This document shows positions 1 through 8,631 of a DNA stretch of 51,581 nucleotides, one piece after another. The first letter of the stretch is position 1, and every line of letters starts with the position of its first letter. The position numbers were made by a program, and so were the translations under genes. The DNA is from Ponticaulis sp. (lineage in GTDB: Bacteria > Pseudomonadota > Alphaproteobacteria > Caulobacterales > Hyphomonadaceae). The stretch covers positions 1-51,581 of the forward strand of contig NZUJ01000105.1 in assembly GCA_002701295.1 (NCBI GenBank), in the 5' to 3' direction. Under the pieces are notes generated by a model. That model was not told the DNA's origin. It searched no databases and saw only the letters and a program-made list of their open reading frames with translations.

Positions 1-620
1 GTCGGTTTGAAGAGGCCCTGATTGAGCTTTGGTTTTTTCGCCTCTTCGGCAAGCTGATCTTTCTTGATCTGAAGTAGGGCGTTGAGGGGTTTGATGGCGC
101 CCTCAGCGCCCGGTGCATTCATGATCTTACGCGGCATTAGCAGGACATAAGTGCTCTTGAGGCCCGTGGCACTCCAGTAAAATATCTGCATGTTGCGCAG
201 GAATACCGTTCCGCGATCGCCTGTCTGTTGAAGTGTTACAAATTCGATTTCTCGCGGCCGAACAGTGCGATGTATCGTGATGATGAAATCATTCAGGATG
301 ATCAGACGCTTATTCGTGACGGCATAGGCAAAACGGTTTGCACGCAAGAGGCAGAAGACGGGAAAGCCCAGCGTGAATGTCAGCGGGATCAGAAAGATCA
401 GTAATCCGGGCGAAAACTGAAAATTCTCCGTGAAACCCGAACTATGCAAGACGAAATAAAACCAGAGGCAGGCGAAAACGCCCATCAGAACCTGTAGACA
501 ATAGATAATCATCGCGTCTGTCGTGGCCGTGCATTTTTCGGCCGACCAGATAACGCGTTCGTCGGTAATCAATTGACGCGCGACGGCTTTGTTCAAGGCG
601 TGTGATCGAAATGGCTGCAT
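1..620 (-). CDS. Partial membrane protein with PH-like (bPH) domain
   Basis: The frame opens at an ATG at 620 and stays open to the window edge, so the C-terminus is missing. After a charged N-terminus (about 35 residues) there are two hydrophobic segments (roughly residues 40-62 and 72-95), then a YAVTNKRLII motif. That layout, two membrane spans followed by a beta-rich segment with a 'TNKRLI' signature, is typical of bacterial PH-like membrane proteins of unknown function. The protein at 7576-8157 has the same layout with YALTSARLVAI, so the two are probably distant paralogs. Function unknown; the family assignment comes from layout and one motif. Confidence 0.6.
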   Translation of the reverse strand, partial: MQPFRSHALNKAVARQLITDERVIWSAEKCTATTDAMIIYCLQVLMGVFACLWFYFVLHSSGFTENFQFSPGLLIFLIPLTFTLGFPVFCLLRANRFAYAVTNKRLIILNDFIITIHRTVRPREIEFVTLQQTGDRGTVFLRNMQIFYWSATGLKSTYVLLMPRKIMNAPGAEGAIKPLNALLQIKKDQLAEEAKKPKLNQGLFKP

Positions 621-742
621 GTGTGTTCTCAGGCTTTCTGATCAGAGGGGTGAACAGAAGGCAGCTTAAGCTCGGCGCTTGAGATTGAACAGCCAGGAAT
701 TTTCAACATGCAGGCTGGGTGGGTTGACCAGTGGGGCGCGGG

Positions 743-1741
743 TTATTGTGCCTTCGCCCAGCCCTGAACAGCGATGTAAATCTCTTCGTCATTGAGTTCG
801 AAATCGAGGTGCGAGCCCGTTTCGGCTTTGGAGGCATAGAAGGCATCATAAGCGGCTTTGGCCTGTCTGGCTCTCGCATTGCGCTCGTCTTCCAGGTCAT
901 CCTGCAAGGCGCTCATTCGATCGCTGTCACTGCTGTGAATGCGATGGTCTTCGAAGGCGCGATCAATATTGCCCACCTGCCGGGCCGAATAATTCGCCCA
1001 TGAGCCAAGCACACGCGCGCGGTCAAAAAGGAGCTGTGTTGCGTTCTCTGGGCAGGCCTTTGCGAGAGCGCCGAGCCTGTTCTGGGCATAGCCCACGGCG
1101 CGGTCGTAGGAGGCAAGCCTGCGATCATATTCCGCGCGCTCGTCTTCATTGCCCATACCGGCTGTGCCGAAGAAGGAGCCATTGCGTAGAATAGTCCGCC
1201 AGAACAGTCCCTCGTCTTCGTCGGCCAGTCGTGTCTCTTTGCCATAGGGGCAAACTGCGGGCTCGCCGCCTGTCAGGCTGGGTTCAACCATGCCGTTTTC
1301 AGCGAGGGCCGCCATTTGGAGGAGGATTGTATCTTTGAGCGTCTTTCGCGCCGTTGACCATGCCCACATGGTGTTCTCAACGCCGTTCGGATCCTTATAG
1401 GTGGGCGGTTTCATCTGGGGATCGTAATGGTCGCTGGCCTGACGCAGGAGGGAGAACGCGGTGTTGATCTGCGCCATTTTCTGCGCCGGGTCCGGCTCCC
1501 GCGCAAGCGCTACGCCGGTCAGATAGACTGAAAAGGCCGTACCCTGATAATCGTCCGGGCATTTGGCATGTTCATCCACGACGAACTGGTGAAGCGCGCC
1601 GGGGTCAATCACGGCGCCGGGGGCCTGAATTTCATAGAGCTTGTCGACGAGTGTCTGCTGATAGGTCGGACCGCAATCGGCGACAGCGATTGGCGTGAGA
1701 CTGATCGTGAGCGCGACAGCAGTCGACAGAAGTTTGAACAT
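743..1741 (-). CDS. Secreted protein of unknown function
   Basis: 332 residues. The ATG at 1741 is preferred over an upstream TTG at 1768 because GGAG sits 7 bases before it and the protein then begins with a clean signal peptide (MFKLLSTAVALTISLTPIAVA, cleavage before DCG). The mature part is mostly helical and polar with scattered CP motifs (CPDD, CPYG, CPEN). The next gene (1831-2841) encodes a protein of the same length with CP motifs in the same order and a shared 'L..L.KACP..A.Q' stretch, so the two look like an old tandem duplication. Probably periplasmic. No catalytic motif recognised. Confidence 0.75.
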   Translation of the reverse strand: MFKLLSTAVALTISLTPIAVADCGPTYQQTLVDKLYEIQAPGAVIDPGALHQFVVDEHAKCPDDYQGTAFSVYLTGVALAREPDPAQKMAQINTAFSLLRQASDHYDPQMKPPTYKDPNGVENTMWAWSTARKTLKDTILLQMAALAENGMVEPSLTGGEPAVCPYGKETRLADEDEGLFWRTILRNGSFFGTAGMGNEDERAEYDRRLASYDRAVGYAQNRLGALAKACPENATQLLFDRARVLGSWANYSARQVGNIDRAFEDHRIHSSDSDRMSALQDDLEDERNARARQAKAAYDAFYASKAETGSHLDFELNDEEIYIAVQGWAKAQ

Positions 1742-1774
1742 GTTTGCTCCAGAAGTGTTTGCAAACAAGGTATT

Positions 1775-1807
1775 ATCAGGGGGATGCAGGGCGAGCTGTC
1801 CCCTGAT
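1775..1807 (-). terminator. Inverted repeat between the secreted-protein paralogs
   Basis: ATCAGGGG (1775-1782) pairs with CCCCTGAT (1800-1807) across a 17-base loop. It lies between two same-strand genes. On the minus strand only a weak T-rich tail follows, so this is either a poor intrinsic terminator/attenuator or a protein site. Confidence 0.3.
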
Positions 1808-1830
1808 TAGGGGGAAGGAGCCTCTTCAGA

Positions 1831-2841
1831 TCACTTCCCGCTGGCAATGTCATCGAGCGTCTGGCTGGCATTATTGGCCAGCCGCGTGCGATCCATTTTG
1901 TTTCCTTCATGAAGGGCCCGCTCTGCCATGCTCAGTGTTTTGTCGAGATAGACCGGATCTTCTCGCATCAATTCATAGTTTTCGAGCAGCTCACGCGCCT
2001 TGGCTGAGGCTGTTTCGACGAGATCTGCGGGCTGGGGTTCGCCATTCACCAGTGTCGCATCGGGGGCGTCGTGCGCAGCTAAGGCAATCAGCGTCCATTG
2101 CACGGCCATGTCGACAGTGATCTGTTTTGCGTGATCCGGACAGGCCTTGCGGAGTGCTTTCAGGCGATACTCGAGTGGTGGCTCTGTTAGCACATATCCC
2201 GATTGCATCATCCCGAAGAGCGTGTTCTGCAGGATCTTGCCGTGGGCTTCCAGTTCAGAAAAGACGAAAAACCGTTCACCGTCCGCATAGGGGCAGGTGT
2301 CAGGCGTTTCCTGATTAGAAAAGGCTGCAAAGCCGCTGCCGCTGACCGCGCCATAGTCGAACATAGCCGGAATGATGAAGTCATTCAGGTCCGCCATCAG
2401 AGCTCTTCGCTCATCTGCCACGACCTTGCGGAGCGCGTCAGGCTCCTGCTCGTTTTCAATGGTCTTCTGCATATCCGCCTTGGCGCGCATCAATGCGGTA
2501 TAGGCAAGATCGGCGATCGCTGCGCGATGCATGGCCGTCTCTGCCAGATAGGACAATCCGAAAAACATGAAGGGCAGCTTTTTGTTGACGGTTGTATTGT
2601 CCGGGCAGGCGATCATGAGGGCGTGGACCTGATTGAACAGCTCGTCCTGATTGGGAATGAACTGTGTTTCAGGTGTTTGCCGCGCCGCAAGCGCGCGCTG
2701 TTCGACCTTTTTTTCGAGCGCGATGATCTGAGCGCGCGCATCAGTCGGACACGTTTGGGCCTGTGCGCTTTCGGCGAGTATTGCGCCGGGAAGCGCTACA
2801 TAAAGGAGAGCCATGCGGATCAGTTTTGTCCAGGTTATCAT
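1831..2841 (-). CDS. Secreted protein of unknown function, paralog of its neighbour
   Basis: 336 residues with a signal peptide (cleavage probably near AQAQ|TC, about residue 29). Helical, polar mature domain with CP motifs (CPTD, CPDN, CPYAD, CPDH) that line up in order with those of the protein at 743-1741. The spacing of conserved Cys-Pro pairs suggests disulfides in the periplasm. It is the first gene of a same-strand pair and shares its upstream region with the divergent ArsR gene. Function not recognised. Confidence 0.75.
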   Translation of the reverse strand: MITWTKLIRMALLYVALPGAILAESAQAQTCPTDARAQIIALEKKVEQRALAARQTPETQFIPNQDELFNQVHALMIACPDNTTVNKKLPFMFFGLSYLAETAMHRAAIADLAYTALMRAKADMQKTIENEQEPDALRKVVADERRALMADLNDFIIPAMFDYGAVSGSGFAAFSNQETPDTCPYADGERFFVFSELEAHGKILQNTLFGMMQSGYVLTEPPLEYRLKALRKACPDHAKQITVDMAVQWTLIALAAHDAPDATLVNGEPQPADLVETASAKARELLENYELMREDPVYLDKTLSMAERALHEGNKMDRTRLANNASQTLDDIASGK

Positions 2842-2988
2842 ATAATCTCCGCGCGATGCCGTTTTCGATTTCAGTCTTATGTCTCTGAAATCATTTCAAA
2901 TCCTGAAAGTCAGCGTCCAGACAAACCCATGCCGCCTTTGGGATCAAGAGAGAGGTGCAGCTGCAGCGAGCATTTAAAACTTACCCAA

Positions 2989-3041
2989 ATGGCTAAGTAT
3001 GTTGACTTGTCTCTCCGGGTATAATACTAAGCCATATGGCT
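2989..3041 (+). promoter_or_regulatory. Promoter and operator of the ArsR/SRPBCC operon
   Basis: AGCCATATGGCT (3030-3041) is a perfect palindrome covering the ATG of the ArsR gene. An imperfect inverted copy of its flank, ATGGCTAAGT (2989-2998), lies upstream. Between them are TTGACT (3002-3007) and TATAAT (3020-3025). These two are only 12 bases apart; TTGACT to TACTAA (3025-3030) gives 17. In either case the predicted transcript would begin within a few bases of the start codon. ArsR regulators commonly bind such palindromes and repress themselves; the match here is by sequence only. Confidence 0.6.
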
Positions 3042-3374
3042 AACTTAAATACAGGCGCTCCGACACAGATTGATCTCGGGTTTCATGCGCTGGCGGACGC
3101 GACGCGTCGGGCAGTGATCGAGAAACTTCACGAAGGGGAGGCCGCCGCGACCGAGTTGGCCGAGCCCTTCGATATGGCGCTGCCAAGTTTCATGAAGCAC
3201 CTGAGAGTGCTGGAGGCGGGCGGCTTGATCAGTACACGGAAAGAGGGCCGAAAACGGATGTGCCGGTTGGAACGGGCGCAACTGGCCCGGCTGTCGGGCT
3301 GGATCAACGCATATGAAGCGGGATGGCAAAACCGGCTCGACCGGCTGGATGCCTTTTTCAAGGACGGGGAATGA
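3036..3374 (+). CDS. ArsR-family transcriptional regulator
   Basis: 112 residues, a typical size. The winged-helix motifs are clear: FHALADATRRAVIEKLHEGE, then TELAEPFDMALPSFMKHLRVLEAGGL, then a basic wing (STRKEGRKRMC). No metal-binding CxC is seen, which fits the subgroup that pairs with SRPBCC-domain proteins rather than metal sensors. The stop overlaps the start of the SRPBCC gene by 4 bases (ATGA), so the two are translated together. A palindrome covers its own start codon, which suggests autorepression; the inducer is unknown. Confidence 0.9.
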   Translation: MANLNTGAPTQIDLGFHALADATRRAVIEKLHEGEAAATELAEPFDMALPSFMKHLRVLEAGGLISTRKEGRKRMCRLERAQLARLSGWINAYEAGWQNRLDRLDAFFKDGE

Positions 3375-3838
3375 CAATGACACAGACAGGTATGTTGCAC
3401 CGGACAACGGTGCTGGAGAAAAGCTTCGGCGTGGGCGTGGCGAAGGTGTTTGCCGCATGGGCCGATCTCGACAAGCGATCCCAGTGGAATTCGCCTTCTG
3501 ACGAGGTCGTGATCAAATACACTGAAGATGATTTCAGCGTTGGCGGGAAGGATGTCTCGTTATGCCTGGTTGGAGATCAGATCTTGGCGGAGGTTGTGGG
3601 CGTCTATCACGACATCGTACCGGAAGAACGGATCGTCTATACCGAGATCATCAAGACGGGCGAAGGCTTTATGCTGGGGATCAGTCAGGTCTCTGTCGGC
3701 TTTACGGCCACCGAGGCAGGCACGGACATGGTGGTGACCTTGCAGACTGTGGCGCTGGCTGGTGGTGAGATCATCGACGAGGTTGCGGCAGGCTGGACGG
3801 CGAGCATGGGCAAGCTGGAAGAGGTTCTGGCAGGGTGA
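3371..3838 (+). CDS. SRPBCC/AHSA1-family protein
   Basis: 155 residues from the ATG at 3371, which overlaps the ArsR stop; the open frame extends further upstream inside arsR but that start is unlikely. The order of features (VEKSF start, FAAWADLDKRSQWNSP, then SVGGKD, IVYTEII, GFTATEAGTDMVVTLQT, and a C-terminal helix GWTASMGKLEEVLAG) matches the START-like hydrophobic-pocket fold of the AHSA1 group. Such proteins bind small hydrophobic ligands, and the paired ArsR regulator suggests a ligand-responsive unit. Ligand unknown. Confidence 0.85.
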   Translation: MTMTQTGMLHRTTVLEKSFGVGVAKVFAAWADLDKRSQWNSPSDEVVIKYTEDDFSVGGKDVSLCLVGDQILAEVVGVYHDIVPEERIVYTEIIKTGEGFMLGISQVSVGFTATEAGTDMVVTLQTVALAGGEIIDEVAAGWTASMGKLEEVLAG

Positions 3839-3841
3839 CGC

Positions 3842-4282
3842 TTAGCTGGTGGTTGTCGAGAAGGGCAGCGTATTTAAGTCGGGTTGATCTGGCCTTAAAA
3901 CGTAGCGGATGGTGTCGACGACCGCCATCAAGGCGACCACTATATTTAAAATCAGGAATGCGGGAAATATCATGACCATGCCGAAGAAGGCCATGATCGC
4001 GAAAATTCCTGCGACGAAGGATAATATCGCCAGCAGAAGCACACAGCACGCAACGATAAGAATTGGCGCAAGGGCCAGCGCGATTGTCATCCTGCCAAGA
4101 CGCAGAATGTGAAGAAAATGCCCGAGAACCAAGGTGAGTGGCGTCAGGGTCAGAAATGCGACCACGCGATATAATGCGTCGTGAGACAAGTTCGAATTCG
4201 CCTTAAAGAAGCTGACGCTGTAGACAGCGGCAATAAAGGCGGTGGCAAGCAGCACACGCAGAGATTTCGTGAGGTATGACAT
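3842..4282 (-). CDS. Small four-helix membrane protein
   Basis: 146 residues with about four hydrophobic segments (roughly 8-26, 40-60, 66-90 and 92-122) and a polar tail. GGGAG lies before the ATG. It converges on the SRPBCC gene with only 3 bases between stops and diverges from the TonB-dependent receptor. No family recognised; an inner-membrane location is likely. Confidence 0.65.
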   Translation of the reverse strand: MSYLTKSLRVLLATAFIAAVYSVSFFKANSNLSHDALYRVVAFLTLTPLTLVLGHFLHILRLGRMTIALALAPILIVACCVLLLAILSFVAGIFAIMAFFGMVMIFPAFLILNIVVALMAVVDTIRYVLRPDQPDLNTLPFSTTTS

Positions 4283-4401
4283 GTCCGCTCCCTGCGTCGG
4301 CTCGATAATAACTGAACAGGTTTAACGCGGCGTATCGGATCGGGTTTTAATTCGGTGAACTTCCCGGTTTGACCGCCTGACGCAAGGGTTGGATATCATG
4401 C

Positions 4402-4430
4402 AGGTTGAGAACAAAAACGGTTTCTAACCT
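4402..4430. promoter_or_regulatory. Imperfect dyad upstream of the TonB-dependent receptor
   Basis: AGGTT...AACCT with partly matching inner bases (8 of 11 positions), about 75 bases before the receptor start. Operator-like, but short and imperfect. The rest of the 4283-4506 gap holds no gene and no obvious Fur-type box. Confidence 0.25.
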
Positions 4431-4506
4431 GTCCTCCGGTGTCACGATTTATCACGTGAATTTGACGGATTGCCCGGGTCTGGCGAAGCCTGTAGAGACC
4501 CGCCAC

Positions 4507-6744
4507 ATGAAGACTTTGCGTATAGTTTTGAGTGCCTCTCTCTTTGCTGGAGTGGGGCATGCGGTCGCCCAGGATGATGTCAGCGCTGATCGCCGACTGG
4601 ACCCTGTAACTGTGTCTGTGACACGTATTGAACAGGCGGTGTCTGACCTGCCGGCATCGGTTTCGGTGCTGGACGGGGCTCGGCTTGATCTGGCGGCGAG
4701 TTATCTGGGCGCAAGTGATCTGACCGATCTGGCTACAGGTGTTGAAGCGGCCATCGCCAACGGCACGCAGGTGGCCTTTCAGATCCGCGGGATTGGCGCA
4801 GTTGACCATCAGGCGCTGACGCCCTCTGCGGCAGCAGTGTATTCCGACGGTGTGTTTCTGGCGACGAATGTTCAGACAGGGTTGATGCTCTATGATCTTG
4901 ATCGCGTGGAAATTCTGAAAGGTCCGCAGGGGACACTGTATGGGCGGAATGCGTCCAGCGGCGCGGTGAACCTGATTTCAGTACGTCCTTCGGAAGATCA
5001 GACCCGCTATGTTCGCGCTGGCGTGGGTAATTTTGATCGCTATGACGCCGCGGCAGCCTTTGGCGACACACTGAATGACGTGGTGAGCTATCGGATAGCC
5101 GGAAATTATGTGAGCCGCGGGCCTGTTCTGGACAATGTGTCCGGTCCGGCGGCGGCAGGTGGCGAGACTGACCAGATTGGCGTGCGCGGCGGGCTCTTGT
5201 TTGACCTTGATGCGAGCGATCTGTTCCTCAGCGTTCACTATGAAGAAGATAACGGCATCAATACGATGCCGCGCAATGACAGCCTGAGCGTTGGTGATTT
5301 TGAAATCTCCAGCGAAGGTGAGGGTATTCAGGGTACAGACAATGCGTTTTATGGCGCGTCGGCTGAGTATACCCGCGAGCTGGGCGACTGGACGCTGTTC
5401 TCGCTGACGGCGGTCGAAGGCTATGAGCAGAATTATGGTTTTGACTTTGATGGGACGCCCGGGCCTTTCGATACACAATCGCTCAATGCAAACCTCGCCT
5501 ATGATCGGGATTATGTGCAGGTCTCAGAAGAGCTGCGCCTGACGCGCAACACGGGATATGGCACAGCGCTTTACGGGCTGGCTCTGTCGGCTGACGAGTT
5601 CCAGCAGCGGTATGCCATCTGGTGCGGTGTGCTTGATCCGCAGACGCTGATCGGCACCTGCCCTTATGTCGGGGCGCCGGGCCGTGTCGGACCAACGCCC
5701 GCAAGTGCGGGCACGGCCATGACACTGGTGACGGATATCGAGCAGTCGCGTGAGACGTTTGCTCTGTTTACCAGCCACCAGTTTGATCTGTCCGAGGCGC
5801 TGCAGGTCATGATCGGCGCGCGGCTGACAGATGAGTCGATTGAGGGCGAGGGGCAAGGGCTGCACGTATTTGATGACGGTGTTGTCGGCTTTAACAATCG
5901 CGACGGACTGGGCGCGGCGATAGGCCAGAATACGATCAACGAAACCCGGTTTTCAGGGAATATGGCGCTGTCTTATGACCTGCCCGTGGGAATGGTGTAT
6001 GCGAGCCTCGCCAATGGCTATAAGTCTGGCGGGTTTAATGGCGAAGTTGCCAATAATGCGGCCCATTACAGCGATGAAGGCTTGTTTGGCGCAGAAGAGG
6101 TGACAGCCTGGGAGGCGGGTTTCAAGTCGGCACCAAACCCGCGCTATAGCTATAGCCTCGCAGCGTTTTATCTCGACTATAATGACCCTCAGGCGCGGAT
6201 TTTCGTGTCGTTTGATCTGCCGGATGGGTCGCAGATCACGTCGAACTCGCTCTCCAATCTTGATGAGGCTGAGTCTTATGGTCTGGAGGCGGAGTTCAGT
6301 CTGAAGCCGACCGAAGCGCTGACACTGAATGGTGCGCTGACGCTGAACGAAACCGAGATCAATCAGACGTCCAATATCGGAGGGAATGCGGCTCTGTTTG
6401 ATGGAAATCCCCTTCCATTTGCGCCGGATACTTCTCTCACGCTGGGCGGAAGTTTTGCTTTCGACCTGACCGAACGGATATCGGCATTGGCTTCACTGCA
6501 TGGGAAGTATCGGAGCGAGTATTTCCTGGATGCCGAGGGGCTGCACGCGCGAAGCCAGGACGGATTTGCGACGGTGCAGGCGGCGCTGGATTTTGGCTTT
6601 GCCGGAAGCGGCGTGACGGTGAGCCTTTGGGGCCGAAATCTGACGGATGAAGACTATGCTGTCTCGGGCTATGGCTTTATCGGCTATAATACCTTCCGGT
6701 CAGAGCCGCGAACCTTCGGTGCCTCGCTGGAGTATGCGTTCTAG
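4507..6744 (+). CDS. TonB-dependent outer-membrane receptor
   Basis: 745 residues from the ATG at 4507; a longer frame begins at a TTG at 4405 but only the ATG gives a proper signal peptide (MKTLRIVLSASLFAGVGHAVAQ). A TonB-box-like VTVSVTR follows (about 34-40), then the plug domain with RIEILKG-type (VEILKGPQGTLYGRNASSGAVN) and QIRGIG motifs, then a long beta-barrel ending in Phe, as expected for insertion by BAM. This is the group resembling siderophore and vitamin receptors; the substrate cannot be read from sequence. An arylamine N-acetyltransferase follows 22 bases downstream on the same strand. Confidence 0.92.
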   Translation: MKTLRIVLSASLFAGVGHAVAQDDVSADRRLDPVTVSVTRIEQAVSDLPASVSVLDGARLDLAASYLGASDLTDLATGVEAAIANGTQVAFQIRGIGAVDHQALTPSAAAVYSDGVFLATNVQTGLMLYDLDRVEILKGPQGTLYGRNASSGAVNLISVRPSEDQTRYVRAGVGNFDRYDAAAAFGDTLNDVVSYRIAGNYVSRGPVLDNVSGPAAAGGETDQIGVRGGLLFDLDASDLFLSVHYEEDNGINTMPRNDSLSVGDFEISSEGEGIQGTDNAFYGASAEYTRELGDWTLFSLTAVEGYEQNYGFDFDGTPGPFDTQSLNANLAYDRDYVQVSEELRLTRNTGYGTALYGLALSADEFQQRYAIWCGVLDPQTLIGTCPYVGAPGRVGPTPASAGTAMTLVTDIEQSRETFALFTSHQFDLSEALQVMIGARLTDESIEGEGQGLHVFDDGVVGFNNRDGLGAAIGQNTINETRFSGNMALSYDLPVGMVYASLANGYKSGGFNGEVANNAAHYSDEGLFGAEEVTAWEAGFKSAPNPRYSYSLAAFYLDYNDPQARIFVSFDLPDGSQITSNSLSNLDEAESYGLEAEFSLKPTEALTLNGALTLNETEINQTSNIGGNAALFDGNPLPFAPDTSLTLGGSFAFDLTERISALASLHGKYRSEYFLDAEGLHARSQDGFATVQAALDFGFAGSGVTVSLWGRNLTDEDYAVSGYGFIGYNTFRSEPRTFGASLEYAF

Positions 6745-6766
6745 CCAAACTGTGCTGGATAGAGCC

Positions 6767-7579
6767 ATGATACTCGCAGACTATCTCAAACGCATTGGAT
6801 TTGAGGGGCCGGTAAGACCGGACCTTGAGACGTTGAATGCCTTGCACGAAGCGCATGTGCGCGCTGTGCCGTTTGAGAATCTGGACGTGCATGCAGAACG
6901 GTCTGTGATCTTTTCGGTTGAGGCCGCCTATGAGCAGATCGTGACGCGCGGTCAGGGCGGCTGGTGCTATGAAATGAACAGCCTGTTCGGCTGGGTGCTT
7001 TCAGAGATCGGGTTTGAGGTGACGCGGCTGGCTGCGGGCGTGCGACGGGCGAGCTTTGGTGATGAGGCGCTTGGCAATCATCTCTGCCTTCTGGTTCATC
7101 TGGATTCTGACCATCTGGTGGATGTCGGGTTTGGGAGCTCTCAGATTACCGGAATTTCGCTGGATGTGGCGGAGACACTGCACCGGCCTTTCCGCATGGC
7201 TCTGACCATGCGCGAAGATGGATACTGGCGTCTGCATGAAGGCGGGTGGGGGTCAGCCATGAGCTATGACTTCCTTGCCCAGGCAGGAGATGAAGCCCTG
7301 TTGGCGCAGCGCCACCATGAGCAGGTGACTGATCCGAATTCGATTTTCCGGAAAACGCTTGTCGCGAAGATCAGGCGCGGGCGGGCCTATCACGCGCTGC
7401 GCGGATGTATGCTGGAAACCAACTGGCCGGGCCGAAAAGAAACGCGCGTGATCGAGACCGCAGATGAGTTGTTATCGGTGCTGGATGAACTCTTCGGATT
7501 GACGGAGCCGGATATGGACCGGCTTTGGCCCGCTATTCAGGCGCGTCACAGGCAGTTGTTTCCAAACACGATCCGTTAG
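6767..7579 (+). CDS. Arylamine N-acetyltransferase (NAT) family
   Basis: 270 residues from the ATG at 6767, which has GGATAGAG before it; other ATGs upstream overlap the receptor. The N-terminus (LADYLKRIGFEGP, then LHEAHVRAVPFENLD) is typical of NATs. The catalytic triad is visible: Cys67 in GGWCYEMN, His105 in GNHLCLLV, Asp119 in HLVDVGFG. NATs move acetyl from acetyl-CoA to arylamines or, in natural-product pathways, close amides. Being directly behind a TonB-dependent receptor hints at a substrate taken up or exported, but that is inference. The stop overlaps the convergent gene's stop by 4 bases. Confidence 0.92.
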   Translation: MILADYLKRIGFEGPVRPDLETLNALHEAHVRAVPFENLDVHAERSVIFSVEAAYEQIVTRGQGGWCYEMNSLFGWVLSEIGFEVTRLAAGVRRASFGDEALGNHLCLLVHLDSDHLVDVGFGSSQITGISLDVAETLHRPFRMALTMREDGYWRLHEGGWGSAMSYDFLAQAGDEALLAQRHHEQVTDPNSIFRKTLVAKIRRGRAYHALRGCMLETNWPGRKETRVIETADELLSVLDELFGLTEPDMDRLWPAIQARHRQLFPNTIR

Positions 7580-8157
7580 TGCTCAGGCGCGTTGTCCTGT
7601 TCTGTGGGCGCGACATGATGGTGAATGGCGGCGGAGGCGGCTTCCGGATCTTCCAGCATGACCATGCAAAAGGCGTCATCACCCACCGTATCGCCGTGCT
7701 TTTTAACACGTAGCCCGCTGTCTGTTGGGAGGTCTTCAATGTCCTCAATCAGGGAGGTTGCCAGTTCATCTGCGAGACTGCCATCGCGCCTGATGGCGAC
7801 GAGACGCGCGCTGGTGAGGGCGTAAAGCGCTGGCAAAACCTGATCAAGCGGCGGAGCCGTGAGACGCCGGATGCTCATATAGGTGTACCAGAACAGCGCC
7901 AGGGCGATGACGATAACGATGGGTGCACCAAATGAGATGGTGAGGTAGTCGGCTTTTTCGAGAAGGCCTGCGAGCTGAATAAGCCCCCAATAACTGAACC
8001 AGAGGCCAAGAATTGCAGCGATGAACGCCAGCAGGCCATTCTTGACTGGCGCGCGTGCATCCGCAGCCGCAAAACGTTCATCGGAAATCGCTTCCTGCCA
8101 GAGCGGTGTTTCGCCAGGAGCCAGATGTGGCGTGAGAAGCGGATGAGACTGAAGCAT
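7576..8157 (-). CDS. Membrane protein with PH-like (bPH) domain
   Basis: 193 residues: a polar N-terminus with GETPLWQEAISDERF, two hydrophobic segments (about 42-62 and 70-92), then YALTSARLVAIRRDG and a beta-rich acidic tail (LIEDIEDLP...). The ALT..RL motif after two spans resembles bacterial PH-domain membrane proteins, as in the partial gene at 1-620. It follows the DUF6881-like gene by 14 bases and is probably co-transcribed with it. Function unknown. Confidence 0.65.
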   Translation of the reverse strand: MLQSHPLLTPHLAPGETPLWQEAISDERFAAADARAPVKNGLLAFIAAILGLWFSYWGLIQLAGLLEKADYLTISFGAPIVIVIALALFWYTYMSIRRLTAPPLDQVLPALYALTSARLVAIRRDGSLADELATSLIEDIEDLPTDSGLRVKKHGDTVGDDAFCMVMLEDPEAASAAIHHHVAPTEQDNAPEH

Positions 8158-8171
8158 CGTCTTTTTGCCGG

Positions 8172-8486
8172 TCAGTCTTTGTTGCGCGCGGCGCGGAACA
8201 GGCCTTCAAACCGGCGCGGCGCAATAGGTTTGACGTCAAATTGCGGCGGTTTCATCACCTGATCAATCTTGTCGGCTGCAGGGAATTGGCCGCCACACAG
8301 ACAGGTGAGAGGGGTTTCGCTGTCTTCGCGTGCGGTGGCGAGTTCCAGATTATCGCGAACGAGCGCGCCATCCTTGAAATGCTCGACCATGCGCGTGACA
8401 GAGCTGTCCTCCTGAACCTCATAATAAATCAGGTCGGGCTCTTCTTCGAAATCATGTCGCCAGCTGACGGCCAGATAGTCTGCCAA
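8172..8486 (-). CDS. Small protein, DUF6881-like
   Basis: 104 residues. The start is a TTG at 8486: TGAGGAATGCGAA precedes it with GAGGA at a good distance, and the only nearby ATG (8493) is in another frame. The N-terminus (VSWRHDFEEEPDLIYYEVQEDSSVTRMVEHFKDG) follows the pattern W.H.F..EP...Y.E......R..E.F.DG of DUF6881 proteins. Soluble, no signal peptide. Upstream gene of a two-gene set with the bPH membrane protein. Confidence 0.6.
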   Translation of the reverse strand: MADYLAVSWRHDFEEEPDLIYYEVQEDSSVTRMVEHFKDGALVRDNLELATAREDSETPLTCLCGGQFPAADKIDQVMKPPQFDVKPIAPRRFEGLFRAARNKD

Positions 8487-8631
8487 TTCGCATTCCTCAG
8501 TTTAGGGCTGTTGCTCATATAAGCGGGCATGGCTTTCACATGAAGCGGCGCTTCGTCAACTGTTGCCGACGTTATTTCGTGCGGTTGAAGTTATCGATTT
8601 TTCGTGAGGAAGGTCTGCCCGCTGGCAGGCG

